A stretch of 64,000 nt of DNA. Source: Aestuariibaculum lutulentum. GTDB taxonomy: Bacteria > Bacteroidota > Bacteroidia > Flavobacteriales > Flavobacteriaceae. The position numbers and the translations under genes are program-made. The DNA lies in assembly GCF_032926325.1 (NCBI RefSeq), contig NZ_CP136709.1:2326501-2390500 (forward strand). Direction: 5' to 3'. Shown piece by piece: positions 43,803 through 53,405 of the stretch; the first letter of the stretch is position 1, and every line of letters starts with the position of its first letter. The notes beneath the pieces are model-generated. The model was not told the DNA's origin. It saw only the letters and a list, made by a program, of their open reading frames with translations, and ran no database searches.

Positions 43803-46800
43803 TTATTTTCTCATGATTTTTACATTCATTTCTTCTACTTTTTTATCTGAAAGCATGGATGGCGCCCCAAACAGTAAATCTTCACTGGTTCCGGTTTTAG
43901 GGAAAGCCATCACTTCACGAATGGATGTTTTCTTTTCTAAAATCATCATTAATCGATCGACACCCCAGGCAATACCACCGTGTGGCGGTGCTCCGTAGTG
44001 GAACGATTTGTACATGGTGCCCACGCTTTTTAGCATTTCTTCTTTATTGTAGCCCATGTTTCTGTAAGTGGCTTCTAAAATCTCTGGTTTGTGGGCACGC
44101 ACCGAACCGCCACCAATTTCGTAACCATTCAGAATTAAATCGTATTGCTGAGCAATAATGGAACCGATTTCTTCGTCTTTACCGCTCATGTGTTTTTCAA
44201 TATCGTAAACAGCAGGCATTGAGAATGGGTTGTGTGTAAATGTCCAGCGACCTTCATCTGTTTTTTCGAACATTGGGAAATCGACTACCCAGGCTGGTCT
44301 TAATTCTTTAGGGTTAATTAATTTCAACATGCTTCCTAATTCTTGGCGTACGGCATCTAAAGCTTTATTTGCAGTAGCATAATCGGCAGCCGAGAAGAAA
44401 ACAATATCACCTACCTGAGCATGCGTAGCTTTAATAATTCCGGCAGCGATGTCTTTACCTAAGAATTTAATAATTGGCGATTGTAAATCGTCTTCGTTCA
44501 CAATAATATAGGCCAAACCACCTAAACCGTGTTGCTGTGCTATGGCTGTTAATTTTTCAATCTGCCCTTTAGATAAACGCTTTTTACCTTGCTCTTCGGC
44601 TGTTACTTTAATACATTTTACAATACCGCCTTCTTCAATTGGTTTACTGAAAACCTGGAATGTCGTGTCTTTAACAATCTCAGTTATATCCTGAAGTTTT
44701 AATCCAAAACGTAAGTCTGGACGGTCGCATCCGTAATTATCCATCGCTTCTTTGTAGGTTAGAACTTCAAACGGGTGTAAAATCCATTTGTTACCGTAAA
44801 TTTTAGTCACAACTTCATTAAACATTTTAGTGTTTAAATCTATGATTTGCTGCATACTCGCATAAGCCATTTCAATATCCAACTGCGTAAACTCTGGCTG
44901 ACGGTCGCCACGAGAATCTTCATCTCTAAAACAACGTGCAATCTGGAAATATTTTTCATAACCACTCACCATTAACATTTGTTTAAACTGCTGTGGTGCC
45001 TGTGGCAATGTATAAAAAGCCCCAGCTTGTTTTCTTGAAGGCACAATAAATTCACGGGCCCCTTCGTCGGTTCCGGCACTTAAAATAGGTGTTTCTATTT
45101 CAAGGAAATCCTGTTCATCTAAAATGTCGCGAAGCAGTTTAATCACTTTATGACGGTTAACAATGGTACGACGCACATCGTCATTTCTGTGATCTAAATA
45201 TTTATATTGAAAACGGGTGTTTTCGTTGGTTTTTGTGGCACGTTTTATTTCAAACGGCAGTGTTCTTGAAAGATTTAAAATATCAAGATCTTTAGCTTCC
45301 AGTTCAATTTTTCCTGTGCGTAAAGCGGTATTATAATCGTCTTCTTTACGTTGCACAATAGTTCCCGAAACTGTTATTACCGACTCAGGCTTTAAACGTA
45401 CCAGTTCATCAAGGTTAGTGAAAGACTCTCGGCTTAAACGCACCTGAAAAATTTCGGTACTTGAATCTCGCAAATCAATGAAAATTAATTCGCCGTGATC
45501 ACGAACACTCGAAACCCAACCTGCAAGAGTGACTTCCTGATTAATGCTATAATCAGTAATATCGGTAATTAAATGTGTTCGATATTCTTCTTTTATGACG
45601 ATTGGAATTTCAGGTAAAACTTCTTCTTGCTCTTTTTTAGAAGAACTCTGCGCTTCAGCTTTTGTTTTTACAGTTGACTCAGCTGATGACGTTGAAGTGC
45701 TATCCGCTTGCAGAGCATTTAAAATCCCTTCACGAATCACTTTTCCAGAAGCGCCTTTACCGATAATGGCGATTACTTTTCCAACTAAAATTCCAGCTTT
45801 GCCTTGGTTTCCGCCTTTAATGTCGTTAGCTATGGCTTCGTTTTCTGAAATGACTTTAGCAATGGCATCCTGGATTTTTTCTTCAGAAATGGTATTCTCA
45901 TCAAAATATTGGTTGTAATCAAAATGCCTGTCTTTTAAATATTCGGTAATCGCGTTTTGAACCAATACAGAGGTAATTTTTTCAGACTTAAATAACTGAA
46001 AAATTTCAGTTAAATGTTCAATACGGTGAATGTCTCCGTATTCTTCAGGTTTGATGTTGTTAGTTAATGTTTTTGCAACAAACGACGGATCTTGAATAAC
46101 ATCGTTAATTGCTACAAAAGTTTCAGAACGTAAAGAATCAGCAGTGAAAAACTTCGCATCCTGCGGTAAAACACCACCTTTAATTAAGATAGATTCTACC
46201 GCAAAAGGTAATGAACTTACATCAACATCAATCGATTCTACCACATCTTTTATACAAACAAAAGGCAGGTCTGGTTCCGAGATAAAACGGTAATCGGCCT
46301 CGTATTCCTTTTTACGCATGGTTTTGGTTTGCTTCAAATCGGCATCCCAAAGCACGGTAGTTTGATCTGGTCTAAATTCTTTATGCTCGATGTAATAGTT
46401 CAGTTGTTTTTCAACTTCTTCTTTTAAGGCATCGACCATAAACTTAAACGAGTTTAAGTTTTTTATTTCGGTACGCGGATTTAAAGTATAAGAATGTTTT
46501 TTACGAAGTGACACCGACACATCCGACTTAAATTCTCCTTTTTCTAAGTTAGCTTCAGAGATTTTTAAATTCTGAACAATACGCTGAATGTATTGCGCGT
46601 ATGTTGAAGCATCTTCAATATGGCGAATACAAGGTTCAGTAACAATTTCAATAAGTGGTACACCGGCTTTGTTGAAATCTACCAAAGAAACCGTTTTTTC
46701 GTGCATCAGTTTAGCTGCATCTTCCTCGATATGTACCTGAGTTAAGTTTACAGTAAACTGAGACCCATCATTACGGAAACAAGAGACTTGTCCGTCCGGA

Positions 46801-47138
46801 ATAATCGGGTTGTGAAACTGTGTAATTTGTATGTTTTTCGGGTTGTCCGGATATTCGTAGTGTTTTCTATCCCACGAAATGACATCGTTAGAAAAGGTTG
46901 ATTTTACTGCTTTTCCAAAATAAATAGCCTTTTTTACGGCTTCTTTATTAACAGCAGGTAAAACCCCCATTTGGCCGGTACAAACAGAGCATATATTTTG
47001 GTTTGGTGTTTCAATTTCTTGGTTAGGACAAGAACAAAACAGCTTGGTTTTTGTGTTTAATCGAACGTGAGTTTCTAGTCCGATAACCAATTCTAATTCG
47101 TGTGCTTTTAAAAGCGCGTCTAGTTGTTCTAATTCCAT
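43803..47138 (-). CDS. gatB-aspS: GatB amidotransferase subunit fused to aspartyl-tRNA synthetase
   Basis: One 1111-codon frame. Residues 1 to about 476 are GatB: zinc Cys at 35/37/50/53 (CSC, ICSVC), YPDNPKNIQITQ, VHIEEDAAKL, DFNKAGVPLIEIVTEP, KNLNSFKFM, and the YqeY-like tail ending GKVIREGILNAL. About 477-517 is a Ser/Lys/Glu-rich linker. About 518-1111 is a full bacterial AspRS: OB fold (GWVSSVRDHGELIFIDLRD), motif 1 LEIETPIL, motif 2 FRDEDSRGDRQPEFTQ, inserted GAD domain, motif 3 GIAWGVDRLMMIL. No Met lies between residues 274 and 721, so AspRS has no internal ATG. The pair would charge tRNA with Asp and amidate it to Asn. GatB start overlaps gatA by one base (TAATG). Confidence 0.95.
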   Translation of the reverse strand: MELEQLDALLKAHELELVIGLETHVRLNTKTKLFCSCPNQEIETPNQNICSVCTGQMGVLPAVNKEAVKKAIYFGKAVKSTFSNDVISWDRKHYEYPDNPKNIQITQFHNPIIPDGQVSCFRNDGSQFTVNLTQVHIEEDAAKLMHEKTVSLVDFNKAGVPLIEIVTEPCIRHIEDASTYAQYIQRIVQNLKISEANLEKGEFKSDVSVSLRKKHSYTLNPRTEIKNLNSFKFMVDALKEEVEKQLNYYIEHKEFRPDQTTVLWDADLKQTKTMRKKEYEADYRFISEPDLPFVCIKDVVESIDVDVSSLPFAVESILIKGGVLPQDAKFFTADSLRSETFVAINDVIQDPSFVAKTLTNNIKPEEYGDIHRIEHLTEIFQLFKSEKITSVLVQNAITEYLKDRHFDYNQYFDENTISEEKIQDAIAKVISENEAIANDIKGGNQGKAGILVGKVIAIIGKGASGKVIREGILNALQADSTSTSSAESTVKTKAEAQSSSKKEQEEVLPEIPIVIKEEYRTHLITDITDYSINQEVTLAGWVSSVRDHGELIFIDLRDSSTEIFQVRLSRESFTNLDELVRLKPESVITVSGTIVQRKEDDYNTALRTGKIELEAKDLDILNLSRTLPFEIKRATKTNENTRFQYKYLDHRNDDVRRTIVNRHKVIKLLRDILDEQDFLEIETPILSAGTDEGAREFIVPSRKQAGAFYTLPQAPQQFKQMLMVSGYEKYFQIARCFRDEDSRGDRQPEFTQLDIEMAYASMQQIIDLNTKMFNEVVTKIYGNKWILHPFEVLTYKEAMDNYGCDRPDLRFGLKLQDITEIVKDTTFQVFSKPIEEGGIVKCIKVTAEEQGKKRLSKGQIEKLTAIAQQHGLGGLAYIIVNEDDLQSPIIKFLGKDIAAGIIKATHAQVGDIVFFSAADYATANKALDAVRQELGSMLKLINPKELRPAWVVDFPMFEKTDEGRWTFTHNPFSMPAVYDIEKHMSGKDEEIGSIIAQQYDLILNGYEIGGGSVRAHKPEILEATYRNMGYNKEEMLKSVGTMYKSFHYGAPPHGGIAWGVDRLMMILEKKTSIREVMAFPKTGTSEDLLFGAPSMLSDKKVEEMNVKIMRK

Positions 47139-48538
47139 TATATCGTATCTTTTAAGAAGTTAGCAAACTTCAAAACAAGTTCGTCATTCGTTTTTGCGGC
47201 TGTGATTTGTAAGCCTGTTTCAGTACCTTGCGGAACGGTTAAAGTTGGTAATTGGCCAAGACTAAATCCAACTGTGTACGCATCGCTTAAATACATGGCG
47301 TGCGGATCTTTTAAACTGTTACCAATTTCTGGAGGTGTGCTTGGTGTTACCGGTGATAAGATGATATCGACATCTTTAAAATCATCTTCAAAGTTTTCAG
47401 AAATCGCATCGCGAAGCGCTAAACTTTTTAAATAGATTTCATCTGAAAAACCTTGTGATAGTACCTGGTTTCCACCAACAATTCTTCGTTTAGTTTCTTC
47501 TGAAAAATTTTCAGAACGCGTTACGGCATAAGATTCTTTTAAGTTTTTATCATCAATACGGTTACCGTAGTTACTGCCATCTAAACGCGATAGGTTAGAG
47601 GCTGTTTCTGCCATGGCAAGTGTGTAATAGGTAGATACCAAAATATCAGACTGAAAGAAATCCAGTTCCTTCACTTCGATACCTTTGGCTTTAATTTTTT
47701 CAATGGTGTTTAAAAAGTCAGCTTTAATTTTCGGATCAATCGCATCGCTTTCAATAAAGTTTTTAAAATAACCTACTGATTTAATTTCAGAAGCATCTGT
47801 AATGCTATCGGCGGTAATTTCCACGGAAGTGTAAGTAGTTTGATCCTTTACATCTTTACCACTCATCACGTTTAAGACGATACGTATATCTTCAACTGAT
47901 TTGGCGATAGGTCCAACACAATCTGTTGACGAAGCATAGGCCATAAGTCCGTAGCGTGAAATACGTCCATAAGAGGGTTTTAGTCCGTAAACATGGTTGT
48001 AACCTGCTGGTTGACGTACCGAACCTCCGGTATCGCCGCCAATAGAAAATACAGTATAATCTTTCGCCACATTTACCGCCGATCCACCACTGGAGCCACC
48101 ACCAACAAGGTCTGGGTTTATAGCGTTTTTAACCGATCCGAAAATGGTGTTTTCACTTGACGAACCATGACCAAAACTATCGCAGTTTTCTTTTACCAAA
48201 GGAATAGCGCCAGCATCAAGCAACTTTTGAATAGCTGTTGCGGTGTAAGCCGATTTGTAGTTTTTAAGTAAATCGGAACTCGCCGTGGTAGTTGTGCCTT
48301 GCAGCATGTAAACATCTTTAATGCCAAAAGGAATCCCTTCCAACAATCCAATAGTTTCACCATTTGCAATTTTGGCATCGACTTTAGCGGCTAAATCAAG
48401 GGCTAAGTCCTCTAAAGTAGAGTTTACGGTGTTATGGGTGTTAGCTTTTAAGGCGTTCAATTTTTCTGTAACCAGAGCAACACAAGACATCTCTTTATTT
48501 GCCAGTTGCTGGTGAATTTTATGTATTTGAGAGTCCAT
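47138..48538 (-). CDS. gatA: GatA, amidase subunit of Asp-tRNA(Asn)/Glu-tRNA(Gln) amidotransferase
   Basis: A 466-residue amidase-signature enzyme that releases ammonia from glutamine (or asparagine) for GatB. The Ser-cisSer-Lys triad is visible: Lys in GIKDVYML, cis-Ser in GGGSSGGSA, nucleophile Ser in GGDTGGSVRQPA; YGRISRYGLMAYASS follows. It lies 3 nt after gatC and overlaps gatB-aspS by one base, so the subunits are made together. Urea- or other amide-hydrolysing amidases are excluded by the operon. Confidence 0.95.
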   Translation of the reverse strand: MDSQIHKIHQQLANKEMSCVALVTEKLNALKANTHNTVNSTLEDLALDLAAKVDAKIANGETIGLLEGIPFGIKDVYMLQGTTTTASSDLLKNYKSAYTATAIQKLLDAGAIPLVKENCDSFGHGSSSENTIFGSVKNAINPDLVGGGSSGGSAVNVAKDYTVFSIGGDTGGSVRQPAGYNHVYGLKPSYGRISRYGLMAYASSTDCVGPIAKSVEDIRIVLNVMSGKDVKDQTTYTSVEITADSITDASEIKSVGYFKNFIESDAIDPKIKADFLNTIEKIKAKGIEVKELDFFQSDILVSTYYTLAMAETASNLSRLDGSNYGNRIDDKNLKESYAVTRSENFSEETKRRIVGGNQVLSQGFSDEIYLKSLALRDAISENFEDDFKDVDIILSPVTPSTPPEIGNSLKDPHAMYLSDAYTVGFSLGQLPTLTVPQGTETGLQITAAKTNDELVLKFANFLKDTI

Positions 48539-48541
48539 ATG

Positions 48542-48811
48542 TTATTCTTCTATAATTTTAGAAACTACTAAGTAGCCTTTTTTCTCTTTCGGGAAGTTTT
48601 CAATAATAATTTGCTTTTCGGTTGCAGAACTTTCAATCACTTCGTCTTCTCTTAAATCGTCTAATGACACGCAATTATTACGATTATTATTAAAAGAGGT
48701 ATTATTTGTTGCTTGTGCATTTTTAATTACATCAAATAATTTGTTCACAGCCTCGCTGGGTTGTGCTCCTTTAATACTCGACAGGATGTCGACGGTCATA
48801 ATTTTACTCAT
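48542..48811 (-). CDS. gatC: GatC-like subunit with Asn-rich linker
   Basis: An 89-residue protein. Its C-terminal half is clearly GatC (LDDLREDEV ... FPKEKKGYLVVSKIIEE, matching the LREDEV and GYF-V-K-I-E signatures), the strand-like belt that wraps GatA and GatB. The N-terminal half does not look like the usual two-helix GatC start; it ends in an Asn-rich run with 8 Asn among residues 31-46. The frame is open further upstream to 48880, but that would pass through the attenuator hairpin; ATG at 48811 follows it by 20 nt. First structural gene of the operon. Confidence 0.85.
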   Translation of the reverse strand: MSKIMTVDILSSIKGAQPSEAVNKLFDVIKNAQATNNTSFNNNRNNCVSLDDLREDEVIESSATEKQIIIENFPKEKKGYLVVSKIIEE

Positions 48812-48830
48812 GTCTAATAAATTTTCGGTT

Positions 48831-48863
48831 AAAAAAAAGCCTTCCGAACTCGGAAGGCTTTTT
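48831..48863 (-). terminator. intrinsic terminator inside the gatC leader (attenuator)
   Basis: On the minus strand 13-bp stem (48863-48851 with 48846-48834; core GCCTTCCG / CGGAAGGC), AGUU loop, then eight T (48838-48831). It ends 20 nt before the gatC ATG and after the Asn leader peptide, so it must be bypassed to express the operon. Confidence 0.9.
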
Positions 48864-48877
48864 ACGTATATTTTAAA

Positions 48878-48912
48878 CAATAACCTTCCTCTCCTAACTT
48901 TTAGGATTATTG
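48878..48912 (-). promoter_or_regulatory. antiterminator and protector stems of the Asn attenuator
   Basis: Segment 2 (GGAAGGTT, 48889-48882) can pair over 8 bp (one G-U) with segment 3, the 5' arm of the terminator (AAGCCTTCC, 48860-48852). Segment 1 in the leader codons (CAATAATC, 48912-48905) can pair over 8 bp (one G-U) with GGTTATTG (48885-48878). Pairing 1:2 permits the terminator; pairing 2:3 prevents it. This is the standard layout of translation-controlled attenuators. Confidence 0.75.
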
Positions 48913-48941
48913 AAATTATTATTGTTGTTAATTACTGTCAT
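48894..48941 (-). CDS. Asn-rich leader peptide (MTVINNNNNFNNPKS) of the gatCAB-aspS attenuator
   Basis: A 15-codon frame, ATG 48941-48939 to TAG 48896-48894, encoding MTVINNNNNFNNPKS with seven Asn codons (AAC AAC AAT AAT AAT TTC AAT AAT). It begins about 12 nt after the expected transcription start and ends 5 nt before the antiterminator segment. A ribosome starved of Asn-tRNA would stall on segment 1 and free segment 2; one that reaches the stop codon would cover segment 2. It is therefore a sensing peptide for charged tRNA(Asn), the product of the downstream enzymes. Confidence 0.85.
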   Translation of the reverse strand: MTVINNNNNFNNPKS

Positions 48942-48958
48942 TTTTATTTATTCGTTCT

Positions 48959-48988
48959 CAAATATATAGAGAATAAACATACTATCAA
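48959..48988 (-). promoter_or_regulatory. promoter of the gatCAB-aspS operon
   Basis: On the minus strand TTG (48988-48986), 19-nt spacer, TATATTTG (48966-48959), an exact -7 match. It lies 17 nt before the leader-peptide ATG and about 147 nt before gatC, so every transcript carries the attenuator. Confidence 0.8.
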
Positions 48989-49098
48989 CATTTTTTTTAA
49001 GGATACGCTAAGCTATTATCGATTTGTTAAAAAAGTTAAAAATAATTTATTGTTTATATAACGAAACTGGTGTTTGTGTTTAATTTTTAAAAATGGGT

Positions 49099-50364
49099 TT
49101 AATGAAACGAAATTTGATATTGCAGAACTGCCATACCTTTATAGTCTTTTTGTTCTAACGTTGTGGCATCAAAAATAGGACGGTGCTGATATCCTAAACT
49201 TATTTTGTTGTCATGAGAGCCATTGATAAGAAAGTTTACGGTAAAATCATATACGGTCATGTTATCATTTAAAGCATCCCAGTTAGAATGTTGCACAGCA
49301 ATATTTGGTTGAATAACTGTTGGGAGATTTAAAATTTGTACCTCTTTAAAAGCATAACCAAATTGTCCGTACCAGGTAGTTCCCGTTCCAATCATTGGGA
49401 ATGCAACCCCAGAGCCGTTAAAGTCAGTGCCGCCGCCAGTGGTTGGGTTGTTAGCGCCAACATTTCGGATGTAGTCTTTACCAAAATCGTAATCGAAATA
49501 CCCTAGGTATGCTGTAATAGCATTGCCATTTGAAAGCGGAAGATTTAAAAAAGAATCGGCTGCAAAATGAGTAATGTCGTAAATGTTGGTTTCCTCAAGG
49601 TTGGCATCGCCGTCGCTCATCGCTTCAGGCTGGTATTGAAAACCTGCACCAACATTAAATACCTTTTTCTTTTGAAGGTAGGTGCCCGTTTGGTAAGCCG
49701 ATTTGTTCGATTCATGATCAAAGAACTGGTATTTTACATAAGCCGAAGTTTTTACTCGGGGTTTGTTGTTAGCAAAGTTAACAGCTCCATTTGGAATGTT
49801 TTTTACATAAAAAGGTCTGTTAAACGTCATTCTGTAATCAAAATTTCCAGCCTGACCTTTAACCCAAAGTCCGAATAAACGTCCAATATCGTCATTAATT
49901 TCAACAGAGTTCAACGTAAACAGAGGAGAGTCTAATCCCATTAAAGTTTTGCTGGAACGAATATTCCATCTGTTTAAACCTTGCCAACCCGATTTTCCAA
50001 AGCCAACCTCAAAATATTTTGCAAAAGAATATTCTACATATAAATCTAAGATGCCGATAGGGAAGTCATCGCCTTTAAAATTATAATTGTTACCGCCAAA
50101 CATACCATAAGCATATATTTTTGGTGTTATTTGAGCAGATATAGGAATGCGTAATCTGCGAATAGAAATATCAAAAAAATCAGAAGTAGGTTCTCCGTGA
50201 ATTTCCGAGCCGTCATTTAAATCGGAATATCTAAGCCAGAATTGAGAGGTAATGTTCCAGTTAAAGGTAGGTTTGAATTGTTCTGTCTCTTGACTTAGTA
50301 TCGTTGCAGGAAAAAATAGAGAGAGTAAAAAGCAATAGACTAAGGTTTTGTTTTTAATTTTCAT
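49099..50364 (-). CDS. outer-membrane porin
   Basis: A 421-residue exported beta-barrel: signal peptide (ends ILSQ), alternating aromatic strands throughout (FNWNITSQFWLRYSD, FEVGFGKSGWQGLNRWNIRSS, WYGQFGYAFKE) and a terminal strand ending QISFH. It resembles the OprO/OprP-like porins of Bacteroidota. Substrate not inferable. Single gene; an exact -7 element and an inverted repeat lie upstream. No terminator is obvious before the gat operon promoter. Confidence 0.82.
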   Translation of the reverse strand: MKIKNKTLVYCFLLSLFFPATILSQETEQFKPTFNWNITSQFWLRYSDLNDGSEIHGEPTSDFFDISIRRLRIPISAQITPKIYAYGMFGGNNYNFKGDDFPIGILDLYVEYSFAKYFEVGFGKSGWQGLNRWNIRSSKTLMGLDSPLFTLNSVEINDDIGRLFGLWVKGQAGNFDYRMTFNRPFYVKNIPNGAVNFANNKPRVKTSAYVKYQFFDHESNKSAYQTGTYLQKKKVFNVGAGFQYQPEAMSDGDANLEETNIYDITHFAADSFLNLPLSNGNAITAYLGYFDYDFGKDYIRNVGANNPTTGGGTDFNGSGVAFPMIGTGTTWYGQFGYAFKEVQILNLPTVIQPNIAVQHSNWDALNDNMTVYDFTVNFLINGSHDNKISLGYQHRPIFDATTLEQKDYKGMAVLQYQISFH

Positions 50365-50391
50365 AACGGTGTTAAGTTATTTAGTGTAACG

Positions 50392-50399
50392 CAAATTTA
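50392..50399 (-). promoter_or_regulatory. TAnnTTTG -7 element for the porin gene
   Basis: TAAATTTG on the minus strand, exact match, 28 nt before the porin ATG. No -33 at the usual spacing, which suggests an activator is needed. Confidence 0.65.
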
Positions 50400-50426
50400 T
50401 TGCTTACTAAATGATGAAAATGTGAC

Positions 50427-50439
50427 AAACATCATGTTT
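50427..50439. promoter_or_regulatory. operator-like inverted repeat upstream of the porin promoter
   Basis: AAACAT-C-ATGTTT, preceded by TGTGAC, centred about 35 nt upstream of the porin -7 element. Position and the TGTGA half suggest a CRP/FNR-type activator site; inference only. Confidence 0.45.
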
Positions 50440-50684
50440 ACGATGAATTTAAATCTTTTAAATGAAAACAGGAAGATTTAAGCTGAAAATCTTCCAAAAT
50501 TAGAAGGAGTTGCGAGATTTAAATACGTGATTAAAATGCTTGTATTGAATTTTGGTGAAATTCAAATTTTAGAAAATAAAGAAAAACGCTAAAATCAATT
50601 TTAAGGCCTTTTTTAGGCGATTTAAGGCATTTTTAATTAATTAACAATTGTTGATAATTAATAGATAAAGTCGATAAAAAGCTT

Positions 50685-50713
50685 TTTGAAAGGTTTGTTA
50701 TTTCGTATATTTG
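50685..50713 (+). promoter_or_regulatory. promoter of gyrB
   Basis: TTTG (50685-50688), 17-nt spacer, TATATTTG (50706-50713), exact -7 match; leader of about 70 nt. Confidence 0.75.
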
Positions 50714-50725
50714 TTTGTACTGATA

Positions 50726-50751
50726 AAATGATGCCTGTGCGTCATTTTTTT
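50726..50751 (+). terminator. terminator-like hairpin in the gyrB leader
   Basis: Stem AAATGATGC / GCGTCATTT (one G-T pair), 4-nt loop, then T45-T51 (seven T), about 7 nt after the expected transcription start. It overlaps a 10-codon frame, ATG 50728 to TAA 50760 (MMPVRHFFMR). It could stop transcription early or stabilise the 5' end. Confidence 0.6.
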
Positions 50752-50781
50752 ATGCGATAACTAGATTAAAATTTAAGATAA

Positions 50782-52740
<1,959 letters not shown>

Positions 52741-52758
52741 TTGTAGAATATACAAAAC

Positions 52759-52787
52759 AAAAAAGTCGCTTGAAAAGCGACTTTTTT
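52759..52787. terminator. bidirectional intrinsic terminator
   Basis: Stem GTCGCTT / AAGCGAC with a 3-nt loop, flanked by six A and six T, between gyrB and the convergent outer-membrane gene. Confidence 0.9.
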
Positions 52788-52807
52788 GTTTTTATTAAGT
52801 TCCTATT

Positions 52808-53377
52808 TTAGAAATCGAAACCTACGGAGAATTGCCATACGCGGTTTTTCGGATTTCCATCGTCATAAATATCTCCCATACCTAAGTGATATCTGGCGCC
52901 AAAAGATACACCTGAATCTGTTTTAAAACCAGCACCAAAATTTAGGCCCCAATCAAAATTATCGGGTTCGGTTTCTCTAAATCCGTCAAAAAATAAACCT
53001 TTATATTCTTCTTTGTGAGATATAGCTAAGCCAACCTGTGGTCCGGCTTCAAGAAAGAAATGCTTATCCGGATATAATTTTAACATTAAAGGTAGGTTTA
53101 AATAATCCAGTTTTTGGGTGAAAGTGGCATTATTTCCTTCTAATTCAAAACCTTGTTGTGAATATAGAAACTCAACTTGCAATGCTATATTTTCATTAAG
53201 GAAAGATTCACCGTAAAACCCTATGTGAAATCCATGACGTTGTCCGGTTTCGTAATCGTCGTCGTATTGTACGGCGGCCAGATTGTACCCGCCTTTGATA
53301 CCAAAATGAGCATCTTGTGCAAAAGAATTTAAATTAAATATGATTGCACCAATAATTGTAAAAAATAAATTTTTCAT
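52808..53377 (-). CDS. outer-membrane beta-barrel protein (PorT-like domain)
   Basis: A 189-residue exported protein: signal peptide (ends NSFAQ), then an eight-strand barrel typical of the 'outer membrane beta-barrel' domain (GIKGGYNLAAVQY at the start, SFGARYHLGMGDI and WQFSVGFDF at the end). The frame is open to 53437, but ATG at 53377 begins the signal peptide. It follows the metalloprotease gene by 28 nt. Function unknown. Confidence 0.85.
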   Translation of the reverse strand: MKNLFFTIIGAIIFNLNSFAQDAHFGIKGGYNLAAVQYDDDYETGQRHGFHIGFYGESFLNENIALQVEFLYSQQGFELEGNNATFTQKLDYLNLPLMLKLYPDKHFFLEAGPQVGLAISHKEEYKGLFFDGFRETEPDNFDWGLNFGAGFKTDSGVSFGARYHLGMGDIYDDGNPKNRVWQFSVGFDF

Positions 53378-53405
53378 GATTTGTAGGTTTAAAATAATTA
53401 ATGGG

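Noticed and set aside
45580..45710. The GatB/AspRS junction could be a sequencing error joining two genes.
   Set aside because: The frame runs through a 40-residue low-complexity linker with no stop or start codon, there is no ATG for a separate AspRS for about 200 residues into it, and no ribosome-binding or promoter signal is visible. A true fusion is the simpler reading.
48812..48880. A 112-residue gatC starting at 48880.
   Set aside because: The extension would translate across the terminator hairpin and give an N-terminus (SLPSSEGFFLTENLL) made of hairpin sequence. ATG at 48811 lies just after it.
48741..49061. A 106-codon frame on the plus strand over the gat leader.
   Set aside because: It runs antisense through the leader peptide, the attenuator and gatC, has no promoter, and its sequence (runs of Lys, Asn, Ile) is typical of AT-rich non-coding frames.
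50471..50495. 9-bp hairpin upstream of gyrB as a terminator or small RNA.
   Set aside because: It has no T run on either strand and no promoter nearby; kept only as a note in the intergenic entry.
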